From NCBI RefSeq assembly GCF_003726035.1, contig NZ_QICD01000004.1, positions 1 to 64,000 on the forward strand: 64,000 nucleotides of DNA, given 5' to 3'. The DNA comes from Paraeggerthella hongkongensis. GTDB taxonomy: Bacteria; Actinomycetota; Coriobacteriia; Coriobacteriales; Eggerthellaceae. The position numbers were made by a program, and so were the translations under genes. Positions 25,375 to 35,043 of this stretch are shown here, in pieces. How positions within the stretch are numbered: position 1 is the first letter of the stretch; the number at the start of each line of letters is the position of its first letter. Below the pieces are notes generated by a model. It was given only the letters and a program-made list of their open reading frames with translations, was not told the DNA's origin and did no database searches.

Positions 25375-26667
25375 TTATTCCCAAGCGGTCCGTCCAGCAG
25401 CAGCTTTTTTGCCGATGTCGGTTCGGAATTGTTTGCCTTCAAAATTGATATAGTCGCACGCTTCGTACGCCTTTTCGCGGGCTTCGTCGAACGAATCGCC
25501 CAAAGCCACTACGTTGAGAACACGTCCGCCTGCGGTAACAAGTTCTTCGTCGTAGTTCTTGGCAGTACCAGCATGGAATACGGTAACGCCCTCTATGGCT
25601 TCGGCTTCGTCGACGCCAAGGATGACCTTTCCTTTTTCGTACGATCCGGGATAGCCTTCGCTCGCCAAAACCACGCACACCGCCCACTGCTCGGACCAGC
25701 GCAAGACAATGTCGTCCGGACGACCTTCGGCAACAGCCATCATGATATCTACCAGGTCGGTTTCCAGACGCGGCAGAACCACTTGCGTCTCAGGATCACC
25801 GAAACGAGCGTTGAACTCGATGATCTTAGGACCTTCCGGCGTCAGCATGAAACCGCCGTACAAAACGCCGCGATAGTCATGGGCAAACGGCGCGCGGGCT
25901 GTAGCAGCGGCTGCCGTCTCCATGATCTGATGCATAGCGGCCAGTTCTTCAGGAGTAACGATGGGCACCGGCGAGTACACGCCCATGCCGCCCGTGTTAG
26001 GGCCGCGGTCGCCATCGAACGCGCGCTTATGATCCTGCGCGGTGGTCATGCAGTGAGCCTTGCCGTTGCTGACGAACGCAAGCAACGAGCACTCGGGGCC
26101 CGTCAGGCATTCTTCGATGAGCACGGTGGAGCCGGCATCGCCGAACGCGCCGTCGAAGCAGGAACGAACAGCATCCTCTGCGGTTTCCAGGTCGTCGGCA
26201 ACGACAACGCCCTTGCCCGCCGCCAAGCCATCCGCCTTGACAACGATGGGAGCGCCCAATTCGCGAACGTAAGCAAGCGCCTCGTCCAAGTTCGTGAAGC
26301 TGCCGTAACGAGCCGTCGGAATGCCGTTGGCTTGCATGAATTCCTTGCTGTAGGTTTTGCTGCCCTCCAGCAAGGCTCCTTGAGCATCGGGCCCGAACGT
26401 AGCCACGCCCGCTTCGCGCAGAACGTCCGCCACGCCGGCGACCAAAGGAGCTTCGGGGCCGATGACAACCAGGTCAATCGCATGCTCCCGCACGAACGCC
26501 AGCACGGCATTCGCATCCTCGGGATTCAGCCCGGCAACGTTCTGAGCAACGGCATCGGTTCCGCCGTTGCCAGGAGCTACGTACAGCCGATCGGCGCGAG
26601 GGGACTTCGCCAAGGCCCACGTGATGGCATCTTCGCGACCGCCGCCGCCCAACACCAGGATGTTCAC
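25375..26667 (-). CDS. purD: Phosphoribosylamine-glycine ligase
   Basis: Second step of de novo purine synthesis (GAR synthetase), ATP-grasp enzyme. 430 residues. N-terminal NILVLGGGGREDA (family has GGREHA; here Asp replaces His), ATP-grasp core with ADGLAAGKGV, GPECSLLAFV, and C-terminal FNARFGDPETQ. Start taken as GTG at 26667 with AAGGA 6 bases upstream; an ATG 15 bases earlier lacks a ribosome site. Follows purA, separated by 64 bp that carry a parS site. Confidence 0.94.
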   Translation of the reverse strand: MNILVLGGGGREDAITWALAKSPRADRLYVAPGNGGTDAVAQNVAGLNPEDANAVLAFVREHAIDLVVIGPEAPLVAGVADVLREAGVATFGPDAQGALLEGSKTYSKEFMQANGIPTARYGSFTNLDEALAYVRELGAPIVVKADGLAAGKGVVVADDLETAEDAVRSCFDGAFGDAGSTVLIEECLTGPECSLLAFVSNGKAHCMTTAQDHKRAFDGDRGPNTGGMGVYSPVPIVTPEELAAMHQIMETAAAATARAPFAHDYRGVLYGGFMLTPEGPKIIEFNARFGDPETQVVLPRLETDLVDIMMAVAEGRPDDIVLRWSEQWAVCVVLASEGYPGSYEKGKVILGVDEAEAIEGVTVFHAGTAKNYDEELVTAGGRVLNVVALGDSFDEAREKAYEACDYINFEGKQFRTDIGKKAAAGRTAWE

Positions 26668-26692
26668 ATTCGTTCCTTTCATCAACCAACGC

Positions 26693-26706
26693 GTTTCACG
26701 TGAAAC
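26693..26706. other. parS: parS site (ParB binding), outlying left copy
   Basis: Perfect palindrome GTTTCACGTGAAAC in the purA-purD intergenic region, about 28 kb left of the origin. It matches the 14-bp core of the consensus; flanks are C/G instead of T/A. Confidence 0.85.
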
Positions 26707-26731
26707 GCTCGAAAATCGAAAGCCTGAGAAG

Positions 26732-28051
26732 CTACGCGCGATCCCAGCCGCGCATGATGGTTTGGTCGCGATCGGGACCCACCGCGATGATGCTGATGGG
26801 AACGCCGACGATGCGCTCAAGGTACTCGACGTAGCGCTGCGCCGTTTCCGGCAGGTCCTCGAAGGTACGGCATCCGGTGATATCGACGTCCTTCCAACCG
26901 GGAAGCTCTTCGTACACCGGCTTCGCATGGAACAGAACGCTCTGCTGCATGGGGAAGTAATCGTAAACCTTGCCGTCGCACTCGTACGCCGTGCACACCT
27001 TGATAGTATCGAATGCGCTCAAAACGTCAAGCTTGGTCAGCGCCACATCGGTCAGGCCGTTAACCTCGGCCGCATAGCGCGCGATAACTGCATCGAACCA
27101 GCCGCAGCGGCGCTTGCGGCCCGTAGTCACGCCGAACTCGTGACCGACAGCGCACATAAGCTCGCCGGTCTCGGCTTCCTCGCCTACGCCGCCATCTTCG
27201 GGAAAGCGCTGCTCGGTGGGGAAGGGGCCGCCGCCGACGCGCGTGATGTACGCCTTTTGAATACCCAAAACGCGATCGATGGCCGTAGGGCCAACGCCCG
27301 TTCCGGTTGCCGCACCACCGGCGCAGCACGAAGAGGAAGTCACGTAAGGATATGTTCCGTGATCGATGTCGAGCAGCGTGCCTTGCGCGCCCTCGAACAG
27401 GATGGACTTGCCCGCGCGCACGGCCTCGTTCAGCAGCTGCGCCGTTTCAGCCATATACGGTTTGAGAATACGAGCATACGGCAGGTACTCTTCGCAGATT
27501 TCCTCCACCGTGTACGTATGCAGACCGTAGATCTTCTCCAGAACGGGGTTCTTTTGAGCAAGCACCGCTTCAAGCTTCAGGCGGAAGATCTTCTCGTCCA
27601 ACAGGTCCTGGATGCGAATGCCCTTGCGAGCAACCTTATCCTGATAGCAGGGACCGATGCCGCGCTTCGTGGTGCCGATCTTGTTTTCACCGAGACGCTT
27701 TTCGTCGGCGCCGTCGAAGTCTTTGTGGTAAGGCATGATAACGTGCGCATCGCACGAAATCTTGAGGTTCTTGCAGGAAATGCCCTCGGCCTCCAGCATA
27801 GCCATCTCTTTGATGAGCACGCCCGGGTCGACGACAACGCCGTTGCCGATAACCGGCACTGCGTTCTCGTACATGACGCCGGAAGGCATAAGATGAAGAG
27901 CCAGTTTCCTGCTACCGTGGATAACAGTGTGGCCGGCATTGTTTCCGCCCTGGTAGCGAACCACGTAGTCATATTCGCTCGCGATGAGGTCAGTGATTTT
28001 GCCTTTGCCTTCGTCGCCCCATTGGGCACCGATCAGAACCGTGCTGGGCAT
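26732..28051 (-). CDS. purA: Adenylosuccinate synthetase
   Basis: Joins IMP and aspartate with GTP to make adenylosuccinate, first step to AMP. 439 residues. Signatures: [11 protein letters not shown] near residue 8, GGNNAGHT near 38 and [19 protein letters not shown] is the central motif. ATG preceded by AAAGGA; an upstream in-frame start would add six residues. Minus-strand TATAAT (plus 28114-28119) upstream is a probable -10, giving a leader with a small CCCCG/CGGGG hairpin. Confidence 0.96.
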   Translation of the reverse strand: MPSTVLIGAQWGDEGKGKITDLIASEYDYVVRYQGGNNAGHTVIHGSRKLALHLMPSGVMYENAVPVIGNGVVVDPGVLIKEMAMLEAEGISCKNLKISCDAHVIMPYHKDFDGADEKRLGENKIGTTKRGIGPCYQDKVARKGIRIQDLLDEKIFRLKLEAVLAQKNPVLEKIYGLHTYTVEEICEEYLPYARILKPYMAETAQLLNEAVRAGKSILFEGAQGTLLDIDHGTYPYVTSSSCCAGGAATGTGVGPTAIDRVLGIQKAYITRVGGGPFPTEQRFPEDGGVGEEAETGELMCAVGHEFGVTTGRKRRCGWFDAVIARYAAEVNGLTDVALTKLDVLSAFDTIKVCTAYECDGKVYDYFPMQQSVLFHAKPVYEELPGWKDVDITGCRTFEDLPETAQRYVEYLERIVGVPISIIAVGPDRDQTIMRGWDRA

Positions 28052-28228
28052 GTGCGTGAGTCCTTTCAACGCCCCGGTTTCATCATGCGGGGCAGTCCCG
28101 TAACAACCCTTGCATTATAGTATAGTTGCGCGTTCGGCCCCGCGCTTCCTCCGTCTTTATCGAGAAACCCCATCGAATGGGCCCTTATCAGCCGCATAAC
28201 CAAGAAACAGGCCGGAGTTCAGGGCAAA

Positions 28229-30400
28229 TTACAACTCCACCTTGTTCAAGGTTGGCTCAACGGCGCGCAAGGCCTTGACCACTTCCTCATGGCAGGTGAA
28301 CAGAAGCACCTGTCGCATACGCGCAAGCTCCACAAGGGCGCGCGCCGCTCCGGCACGACGTTCCGAATCGAAGTTGACCAGGATGTCGTCAGCCAGGATG
28401 GGTATTGAGCGGCCAACGTTGTCAGCCGTCATCAGCAAAGCAATACGCAAGGCAAGGTAGAGCTGCTGACACGTCCCCAACGACAGATGAAGGGGGTCTC
28501 GGGCGGTTTTGACTGCGTCAACCACCTGCAACCGCCCCTCGGCGGTCATGGCCACCTTAACCCATGTGCCATCGGTCATAACGGAAAGCAAGCGACTTGC
28601 CTGGCGATACACTTCAGGCTGGCTCTTGCTCTCCCAAGCACCGATAGCCGTTTCGAGCATGCGTTTCGCCAAAAGCAGGCGCGCATATTCGCGGGAGCTC
28701 TCATCGATACGCGTCTTCACTTCTTCCGCTTGCAGCTTGAGCGCGTCGAATTCCTTTTCTTTGACGGCATGGGACAGCTCTTGCTTCAGTTCGCCGTACC
28801 GGCGGTTCAAATGCTCGCTTGTTTCCAACAGGCCGCTGCGCTGCTGCACCTTTTGAACCAAAGCAGCATCAAGCGCTTCCACGGTTCGCTCAGCACGCGA
28901 GTCTATACGCTCGAACAGGCGCTTGCGCTGACGCTTCGCGAGAGCCAAGCTTTCTTCAAGTGAACTGCGCCGCGACACAAGGGCCTGCTGCCGCTGTCGA
29001 TACAGGTTGGATTCGGCGCGGGCGTCCTTCGCCTCGTCCAACAACGTACGAGCGCGGCGAAGCGAACCCTGCGCCTCTTCCAGCCCAGCTGAATCAAGTT
29101 GAGCGCGCGCTTCCCGGCGAAACGACTCCCTGCTTTCCACGCATGCTTCAAGCTTCTTCTTATCCTGCAGCATAACCCACTGCGCATCTTGAAGGCGCTC
29201 TTCCTTTGCGTCGGCCTTCTTATCAGGTCGAAACAGCATCACCATCGCAGCCAAAGCCAACATGATGGCGAAAACGATCAAGCCTATGCCGCCAACGGTG
29301 AACGAAAGACTGGTTATCTCTCGACCGTGGATGAAAAGCGGTACTCCGGAAAGCATGAACAAGAGCGGCAGCGCGATGGACAGCACGATCTGCGTTGCGC
29401 GCTGGCGGCGCATTACCCCCTGCACCGACGTTGCATCCTCAGACTCAAGCAGTACTTCGTACGAAGCCTTCGAAGTGGAAAAGTTATCCTGGGCGAGATC
29501 AACGGCATGCTCGAACTTTGCCTCGTCGACTGCCAAGGACTCGATCTTATCCCGCAACGCACGGTCTTCCGTTGTCGTCAAGCGAACGAGCGCGGCCGAA
29601 TCCCCTCGCTCGCGCAGACGATGCTCCAGTCGCAGCGTTTCTTCTTCGGTCCTTAAAGAGGCAATCTTATCCTCCAGATCGTCCATCTCCTGGTCGATCT
29701 TTTCCACGCTGGCGCGACAAGCCGTCAACGCCTCTATATCGGAGTTAAGCGAGTCCAGGCGCGCAAGCAGCTGGTCCCGTTGCGGTGCAAGGTCGTGAAA
29801 CTCTTTGTCCTGACGCTTGAACCGCTCAACCGTCTCAGCGGCGCAAGACAGTTTTTCACGCAGCTCGTCCTGCTGGATACCTAGGCTGAACAGGGAATGT
29901 TCGATGCCAGCGGCGCGCGAGGTGTATTCAGCCAGACGGTTCTGGATCAATGAACGAGCATGGGCGGGAGAGGCTCCGGTTCCCGACCCTGCCGTTAACA
30001 GCTTCGCCGTAACGTCCGATGTGTTCCTGAGCGTGCGAAGTTCATCGCTTGTAAGCGAGAACATGGTCTGAAACGTTTCCTTGTCGATATCGGATACCAA
30101 TGCAGCATCGCCTTGAAGCCCGTCGGCGTTACGACCACGCGAGAGTTCGATTTCGTTTCCGCCAGCCTGAAAGAACAAGGACCCGGCGCGTTCGGCATTC
30201 GCAGGCTTGTACGTGTTGCGCATACCGCGCGCGTCTTCCCATCCGAACAAAACGCCGCCGACAAACGAAGCCAAGGTTGTTTTACCTGATTCGTTTCGGC
30301 CGAATATCACGTTGAGACCCGGCGTCAACGGCCCCACCGCCATATTGGAAAACGCGCCGAAGGACGCTATTTTCACGCGCTCAAGATAAGGTCTGGTCAT
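28229..30400 (-). CDS. YhaN-type AAA+/SMC-like ATPase
   Basis: Large RecN/SbcC-like ABC-type ATPase. 723 residues: Walker A GRNESGKT at 34-41, long coiled coils to about 330, two membrane helices (about 337-357 and 365-390), a second coiled-coil arm, and a C-terminal half with signature-like LSLGTCQQLYLALR and Walker B IPILADDILVNFD. The membrane hairpin inside the coiled coil is characteristic of the YhaN group. ATG overlaps the nuclease stop (ATGA), so the two are co-translated. Probable DNA-repair or DNA-ends complex with the neighbour; exact role unknown. Confidence 0.85.
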   Translation of the reverse strand: MTRPYLERVKIASFGAFSNMAVGPLTPGLNVIFGRNESGKTTLASFVGGVLFGWEDARGMRNTYKPANAERAGSLFFQAGGNEIELSRGRNADGLQGDAALVSDIDKETFQTMFSLTSDELRTLRNTSDVTAKLLTAGSGTGASPAHARSLIQNRLAEYTSRAAGIEHSLFSLGIQQDELREKLSCAAETVERFKRQDKEFHDLAPQRDQLLARLDSLNSDIEALTACRASVEKIDQEMDDLEDKIASLRTEEETLRLEHRLRERGDSAALVRLTTTEDRALRDKIESLAVDEAKFEHAVDLAQDNFSTSKASYEVLLESEDATSVQGVMRRQRATQIVLSIALPLLFMLSGVPLFIHGREITSLSFTVGGIGLIVFAIMLALAAMVMLFRPDKKADAKEERLQDAQWVMLQDKKKLEACVESRESFRREARAQLDSAGLEEAQGSLRRARTLLDEAKDARAESNLYRQRQQALVSRRSSLEESLALAKRQRKRLFERIDSRAERTVEALDAALVQKVQQRSGLLETSEHLNRRYGELKQELSHAVKEKEFDALKLQAEEVKTRIDESSREYARLLLAKRMLETAIGAWESKSQPEVYRQASRLLSVMTDGTWVKVAMTAEGRLQVVDAVKTARDPLHLSLGTCQQLYLALRIALLMTADNVGRSIPILADDILVNFDSERRAGAARALVELARMRQVLLFTCHEEVVKALRAVEPTLNKVEL

Positions 30401-31683
30401 CGGTCCTCCCCTTGAGAGAGAAGATCGAGCACAAGGTTTTCGGCTTCTGCGGACAGCTCGTCGACAAGCCGCGTGCAAGCACTGGGCAGCTGCATGCCCT
30501 TCGCAAGGAATTCCTCTTGAAGATATGCTATTTCATCGTCGGGATTCGAGCGTTGAGCATCGGCAACTTGAAGAAACACCGCGGGGAACAGCCCCTCCCG
30601 GCGCAACGCATCTTTGTCGCGCGGCTCCACCGTTGCGTCAAGCAGCGCGTCGCAGAAAAACGCCGGATACGAATCGTTCAGGTGCTTTCGCAGGTCAGCG
30701 CGTATATCATCGCGTTCGAGCATAGCATGAAGATGTGTTGACCCTACCAATGAAATGCGCGAAACCATTTCCTCACAGTGAGCTTTTCCGTTTTCGCGAA
30801 ACAGCTCGCGCATGATTTTATCGGTTACTGCCGGAAGGTTCGCGCAATCGGAAACATCCACCCGCATGCGCTGCCACACGACGCTTGCCGTGGGAATAGG
30901 CTCTATCGTATTCCGCGCGCCCTCCGCAAGCGTAACGTGATAGATTCCGCGCTCGCCCGTCTCGTTGATATCGCGACCCTGAATGCAACCGGAAAACACC
31001 AGGCGAGGATCTTCGAAAGACGGGTAGGCGTACCGAAGGTGGATATGTCCTAGCGCCCAGTAATCCATCCCTGCGTTCATGAGAGTTGATGTAGCAACGG
31101 GCGCTTTCAGATTATCGAGATTGAGCCCCGTATGCAAAACCCCTACCGCGAACGGAGCCCTGGCAACTTCAGGATATCTTTGAACAAGCGCCTCTTCAGC
31201 AACGCGACGCGTCACACCCTCGGCAATGCACTCGTCAGCCGGCCATGTTTGGTTGTAATATCCGCGGCCCCCTATAATGCAAAGAGGACGGCCATCGCGC
31301 TCGTACAGGGCGAATCCCGGGCGATCGCCCGGCAACATGACCGCATTCGAAGGAAGCGAGAAGCTGTCGTGCTGCCACGAGGTATACGGATCATGGTTTC
31401 CCGTTATCAGGTAAACGGGTATACCCGCTTCCTCAAGCCTGCGCAAGCCAGCGAAAAAGTGCAGGTAGTCGCCGTACGAAGGACGGGCGTTATCGAAAAT
31501 ATCGCCCGCCATCACCACAAAATCGACCTCGCGAGCAAGAGCGGCCTCTATCACGCGGTCGTACGCTTCCGACAAAGCCGTGAGCAGGCGAGTTGCCCAC
31601 GCATCAGAAAGCGCGCGTAACCCGCGAAACGGCGCGCCAAGATGAAGATCGGCGGCGTGAATGAATGTCAGACGTTCGGTCAT
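30397..31683 (-). CDS. SbcD/YhaO-type DNA repair exonuclease
   Basis: Calcineurin-like metallophosphoesterase, the nuclease partner of the YhaN-like ATPase. 428 residues. Metal ligands in HAADLHLG (Asp12, His14), MAGDIFDN and TGNHDPY; a further WALGHIHLR holds later His ligands. C-terminal domain is helical. Lies 36 bp after dnaB, probably in the same transcript. Confidence 0.9.
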   Translation of the reverse strand: MTERLTFIHAADLHLGAPFRGLRALSDAWATRLLTALSEAYDRVIEAALAREVDFVVMAGDIFDNARPSYGDYLHFFAGLRRLEEAGIPVYLITGNHDPYTSWQHDSFSLPSNAVMLPGDRPGFALYERDGRPLCIIGGRGYYNQTWPADECIAEGVTRRVAEEALVQRYPEVARAPFAVGVLHTGLNLDNLKAPVATSTLMNAGMDYWALGHIHLRYAYPSFEDPRLVFSGCIQGRDINETGERGIYHVTLAEGARNTIEPIPTASVVWQRMRVDVSDCANLPAVTDKIMRELFRENGKAHCEEMVSRISLVGSTHLHAMLERDDIRADLRKHLNDSYPAFFCDALLDATVEPRDKDALRREGLFPAVFLQVADAQRSNPDDEIAYLQEEFLAKGMQLPSACTRLVDELSAEAENLVLDLLSQGEDR

Positions 31684-31719
31684 GCAAGCAGTGTACCTCG
31701 AATGCCTGCGACAAGGGAA

Positions 31720-33135
31720 TTACATATAGCCGCCCGCGCGTGAATCGTCGATGAAATCCATGAAGCGCGTAAACTCGGCATTGAAAGCCAGAGGGATGTC
31801 GCGCGTAGGACCGTTACGGTGCTTCGCCACAATCAACTGGGCGGTGCCCAGGTCGGGACGATCTTCGCTTTCAGCCTCAATCTCGTCCATGCTTCGGTCG
31901 ATGAAGGCAACAATATCGGCGTCCTGCTCGATCGAGCCCGATTCTCGCAGGTCGGAAAGCATCGGGCGTTTCTTGCCGCGCATTTCGACCGCACGGGACA
32001 ACTGCGACAGAGCGATAACGGGCATGTCCATTTCTTTTGCGAGAACCTTCAAACCTCGGGAGATCTCGCCAACCTCGACGGCTCGGTTGCCATCGGCGCG
32101 CGCTTTAGGCGGCTGCATGAGCTGCAGGTAGTCGACGATGATCAACCCTTTTTCGGCGTTCCGCAACTCTCGGCGCGCTTTTGCGCGCAACTCGAGGATA
32201 GAAAGTGCCGGCGTGTCGTCGATGTACATTTTCAGATTGGAAAGCTTGCTCGAAGCTTCAACGATGGCGCTCCAGTCAGAATCTTGCAACTTGCCCGAGC
32301 GCACGTTCGCAAGACCCACGCGGGCCTCGGCGCACAAAATACGCTGGACCAACTGAGACCCGCTCATTTCCAGGGACAGAAACGCAACCGTCGCGCCCAG
32401 CTTGGCGGCATTCGTTGCAAGGTTCAATGCGAACGATGTTTTACCCACGCCGGGTCGGGCGGCAAGAATGACCAAGTCTCCGCCGCGGAAGCCGTGGAAC
32501 AGGTCGTCAACGTCCTTGAACCCCGATGCAACGCCAGCGATACCACCATCTTGAGCGGCTATTTCCTGGATCTCCTCGAACGCATCGACCAGCAAGGTAT
32601 CGATGCCGGTGAACGCCGACGAGACGCGCTGCTCGGTAACGTTGAACAGCGTTTTCTCGGCCTCTTCTACCACAACGCCCAAATCGTCGGGAGCATCGTA
32701 GGCAAGGGCCGTGATAGACGCCGATGCGCGGATCAAGTCGCGCAAAATAGACGTGCGCTTGACGATTTCGACATGGTTCTGCCAATTGGTAAGAGCGAAC
32801 GTATTGTCCGCAAGCTCGATCAGGTACGGTTTTCCGCCGACGGCTTCAAGCTGCCCCAAACCCTTCAAGTTGTCAGCCAGCGAGATATGGTCAATGGGGA
32901 TATGCCGGGCGTACAAATCGAGCATCGATTCGAAGATACGCTGATGGGAAGCGCGGTAAAAGTTCGTGGGAACAAGTTTCGCAGCAACTTCCTCGATAGC
33001 TTCCTGCGTCAGGATACACGCAGCCAACACAGACTTCTCCGCTTCGATATTCTGAGGTTCAAGGCGACGGCGATCTTCGACGCGTTCGTCCTCAGGAGCA
33101 AAATCCGGGCTGTAGGGTGCAATGGGACCTGACAT
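31720..33135 (-). CDS. dnaB: Replicative DNA helicase DnaB
   Basis: Hexameric 5'-3' helicase that unwinds the fork. 471 residues, no intein. N-terminal helical domain from about 25 (PQNIEAEKSVLAA) and RecA-like core with Walker A AARPGVGKTSF, Walker B GLIIVDYLQLM and the C-terminal KHRNGPT. ATG with AAAGGAT. Downstream of rplI but separated by a terminator hairpin (33251-33286) and a pair of DnaA boxes, so it may have its own promoter. Confidence 0.97.
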   Translation of the reverse strand: MSGPIAPYSPDFAPEDERVEDRRRLEPQNIEAEKSVLAACILTQEAIEEVAAKLVPTNFYRASHQRIFESMLDLYARHIPIDHISLADNLKGLGQLEAVGGKPYLIELADNTFALTNWQNHVEIVKRTSILRDLIRASASITALAYDAPDDLGVVVEEAEKTLFNVTEQRVSSAFTGIDTLLVDAFEEIQEIAAQDGGIAGVASGFKDVDDLFHGFRGGDLVILAARPGVGKTSFALNLATNAAKLGATVAFLSLEMSGSQLVQRILCAEARVGLANVRSGKLQDSDWSAIVEASSKLSNLKMYIDDTPALSILELRAKARRELRNAEKGLIIVDYLQLMQPPKARADGNRAVEVGEISRGLKVLAKEMDMPVIALSQLSRAVEMRGKKRPMLSDLRESGSIEQDADIVAFIDRSMDEIEAESEDRPDLGTAQLIVAKHRNGPTRDIPLAFNAEFTRFMDFIDDSRAGGYM

Positions 33136-33250
33136 GAAATCTATCCTTTCAAAGGTATCGGCTCCCTATGATACCCCAAGCATTCCCCCAGGTCATCAGT
33201 AATTTCTATGAGCCAGAAACACCTAGTTTCGTTATCCACCGCAGTAAAAG

Positions 33251-33286
33251 AAACCCCTTTGCCCGCTATCAGGGGCAAAGGGGTTT
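33251..33286 (-). terminator. Terminator between rplI and dnaB
   Basis: 14-bp perfect stem AAACCCCTTTGCCC (33251-33264) with 33273-33286, followed by TTTC-TTTT on the minus strand and TTTCC on the plus strand. Confidence 0.8.
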
Positions 33287-33293
33287 TCCTCAA

Positions 33294-33320
33294 GTTTCCA
33301 CAGAGTCTTGCTGTGGAAAA
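33294..33320. promoter_or_regulatory. Inverted pair of DnaA boxes upstream of dnaB
   Basis: GTTTCCACA (33294-33302) and TGTGGAAAA (33312-33320) face each other across 9 bases. The second is a perfect TTTTCCACA, the form found at the origin here. Located between rplI and dnaB. Confidence 0.5.
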
Positions 33321-33345
33321 CTATTTTTCAAGCAGGCTGCAATCG

Positions 33346-33882
33346 CTATTCAGCGGACTCGGCAGCTTCCTCGACAACCTCCTCGGCGGGAGCGGCTTCT
33401 TCAGCCACTTCCTCAACCACGGTCTCTTCGACAGCAGCCGCGTCGCCAACGAACAGCTTCACAGTGGTCTTGATTTCGCGGTACAGGGAGATCTGAACCT
33501 CGTGGTCGCCAGCCGTCTTGATGGCATGACCCAGCGCGATGCGGCGCTTGTCAACATCAACGTCGGTCGCAGCCTTGATGGAGTCGGCGATCATCTGAGC
33601 GGTAACGGAACCGAACAGCTGACCCTCTTCGCCAACCTTGGCCTCAACCTTGACGACGGAGCCTTCGAGCTTGGCTTTCACAGCGTTAGCATCGGCAATG
33701 CGATTTTCCTCGCGCTTGGCAATGTTGTGCTTGCGCTGCTCGAGCTGCTTGAGGTTGCCCTTCGTGGCCAGGATGGCCAGCTTGTTCGGCAACAGGTAGT
33801 TGTTGGCAAAACCGGGAGCCACGTCGACGACGTCGCCCTCACCGCCCTTGCCCTTCAATTCTTGGAGCAGGATGACTTTCAT
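33346..33882 (-). CDS. rplI: 50S ribosomal protein L9
   Basis: 178 residues. Canonical N-terminal domain MKVILLQELKGKGGEGDVVDVAPG, connecting helix, and C-terminal domain (about 75-148). It carries a roughly 25-residue extension made almost only of Glu, Ala and Val, so it is longer than the usual 148-150. ATG with TAGGAGG. Part of rpsF-ssb-rpsR-rplI. Confidence 0.97.
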   Translation of the reverse strand: MKVILLQELKGKGGEGDVVDVAPGFANNYLLPNKLAILATKGNLKQLEQRKHNIAKREENRIADANAVKAKLEGSVVKVEAKVGEEGQLFGSVTAQMIADSIKAATDVDVDKRRIALGHAIKTAGDHEVQISLYREIKTTVKLFVGDAAAVEETVVEEVAEEAAPAEEVVEEAAESAE

Positions 33883-33897
33883 GGTTCCTCCTAGCGC

Positions 33898-34158
33898 CTA
33901 GCGGCTGCGACGGTCGCCGCGACCGCTGATGGCGGGAACCGCATAGGGCATCAGAGCCATCTCGCGAGCGCGCTTCACAGCGTTCGCGATGTCACGCTGG
34001 TGCTGGGTGCAGGCACCCGTCACGCGGCGCGGCTTGATCTTCCCGCGGTCGGTAACGAACTTACGCAGCATCTGAGTATCTTTGTAGTCGATGAACTGCG
34101 AGTCCTCCTTGCAGAACTGGCAGAACTTGCGACGCGGCTGCTTCGCGTAATCGGACAT
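33898..34158 (-). CDS. rpsR: 30S ribosomal protein S18
   Basis: 86 residues. Contains [17 protein letters not shown] and the RNA-binding core [18 protein letters not shown]. One CxxC (CQFC) at 18-21 suggests the zinc-binding C+ paralogue form, with a further Cys in TGAC. Fits between ssb and rplI as in most bacteria. Confidence 0.97.
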   Translation of the reverse strand: MSDYAKQPRRKFCQFCKEDSQFIDYKDTQMLRKFVTDRGKIKPRRVTGACTQHQRDIANAVKRAREMALMPYAVPAISGRGDRRSR

Positions 34159-34181
34159 TTCAATAACCTCTTTCGTATCGC

Positions 34182-34634
34182 TTAAAACGGGATGTCTTCG
34201 TCATAAACCGAAGAAGAGGCATCAACCACCGGAGCGGCCATTGCGGGAGCAGCTGCCGGCGCGGAGTACCCGCCGCCCATGCCGCCGCCGTATGACGAAT
34301 CGCTGTTTCGGCTGGACATGAATTCCAGCTCGTCAACGATCACTTCGATCTTGCTGCGCTTCTGTCCGTCGCGCTCCCACTGGCTCCAACGGAGCTTGCC
34401 TTCGATGGACACCTTCGTGCCCTTGCTCAGGAATCGCGACAGGCTGTCGGCGCGTGCGCCGAACATCGTGCAGTCGATGAAGTTCGGGTAATCCTCCCAT
34501 TCGCCGGTCTGCTGGTTCTTGCGACGATCGTTGACCGCCACGCCGAAACCCAGAACCGGAAGCCCGCTCGCAGTGGAGCGAAGCTCGGGATCGCGCGTCA
34601 GATTTCCGCTGATGATCACTCGGTTAATGCTCAT
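34182..34634 (-). CDS. ssb: Single-stranded DNA-binding protein
   Basis: Coats ssDNA at forks and repair sites. 150 residues: OB fold (1 to about 108, with [14 protein letters not shown] and [12 protein letters not shown]), a Gly/Ala/Pro-rich linker, and the acidic tip DEDIPF that binds partner proteins. ATG with GAGGAAG upstream. Confidence 0.97.
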   Translation of the reverse strand: MSINRVIISGNLTRDPELRSTASGLPVLGFGVAVNDRRKNQQTGEWEDYPNFIDCTMFGARADSLSRFLSKGTKVSIEGKLRWSQWERDGQKRSKIEVIVDELEFMSSRNSDSSYGGGMGGGYSAPAAAPAMAAPVVDASSSVYDEDIPF

Positions 34635-34694
34635 GGTGTCTTCCTCTTCTCATGACGGGTACCGGGTTTCGAACCGGGACCCTGCGTCGTATCC

Positions 34695-34988
34695 TTAATC
34701 GCGATCGGTGCGCTTGACGATCATGTGACGGACTACAGCATCGGTGATGCGCAGAACACGATCGAGTTCGGCAACGTCAGCGGGATCGGCGTGGAAGTCG
34801 ATGAGAGTGTAGTCACCATCGGTCAGACCGTTGATCTCGTAAGCGAGTTTACGCTTGCCCCAGTTGTCGACGTTGTCAACCGTACCATTAGCATCGGAGA
34901 TCGTGGTCTCGATACGCTTCATAACATTGGCGCGGATTTCTTCGTCGATAGACGGAGCGACAAAAAACAGCAATTCATAAGCCTTCAT
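34695..34988 (-). CDS. rpsF: 30S ribosomal protein S6
   Basis: 97 residues, ordinary S6: MKAYELLFFVAPSIDEE, KLAYEINGLTDGDY and MIVKRTD at the end. ATG with strong GGAGG. First gene of rpsF-ssb-rpsR-rplI. Upstream are a leader hairpin (35014-35043) and a phased operator array (35246-35353). Confidence 0.97.
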   Translation of the reverse strand: MKAYELLFFVAPSIDEEIRANVMKRIETTISDANGTVDNVDNWGKRKLAYEINGLTDGDYTLIDFHADPADVAELDRVLRITDAVVRHMIVKRTDRD

Positions 34989-35013
34989 CAGCTCACCTCC
35001 TTTGGACTGTACG

Positions 35014-35043
35014 GCCCCGGGCTGTGAAGGCGTTAACCGGGGC
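35014..35043 (-). promoter_or_regulatory. rpsF leader hairpin, candidate S6:S18-binding site
   Basis: Minus-strand GCCCCG-(18-base loop)-CGGGGC lies 25 bases before the rpsF start codon. S6:S18 is known in many bacteria to repress its own operon through a leader structure with an exposed CCG. Position and C/G-rich loop borders fit, but I cannot verify the exact fold. Confidence 0.35.

Noticed and set aside
34657-34690. tRNA T-arm-like sequence (GGGTTTCGAACC) between rpsF and ssb
   Set aside because: No acceptor, D or anticodon arm around it; coincidental.
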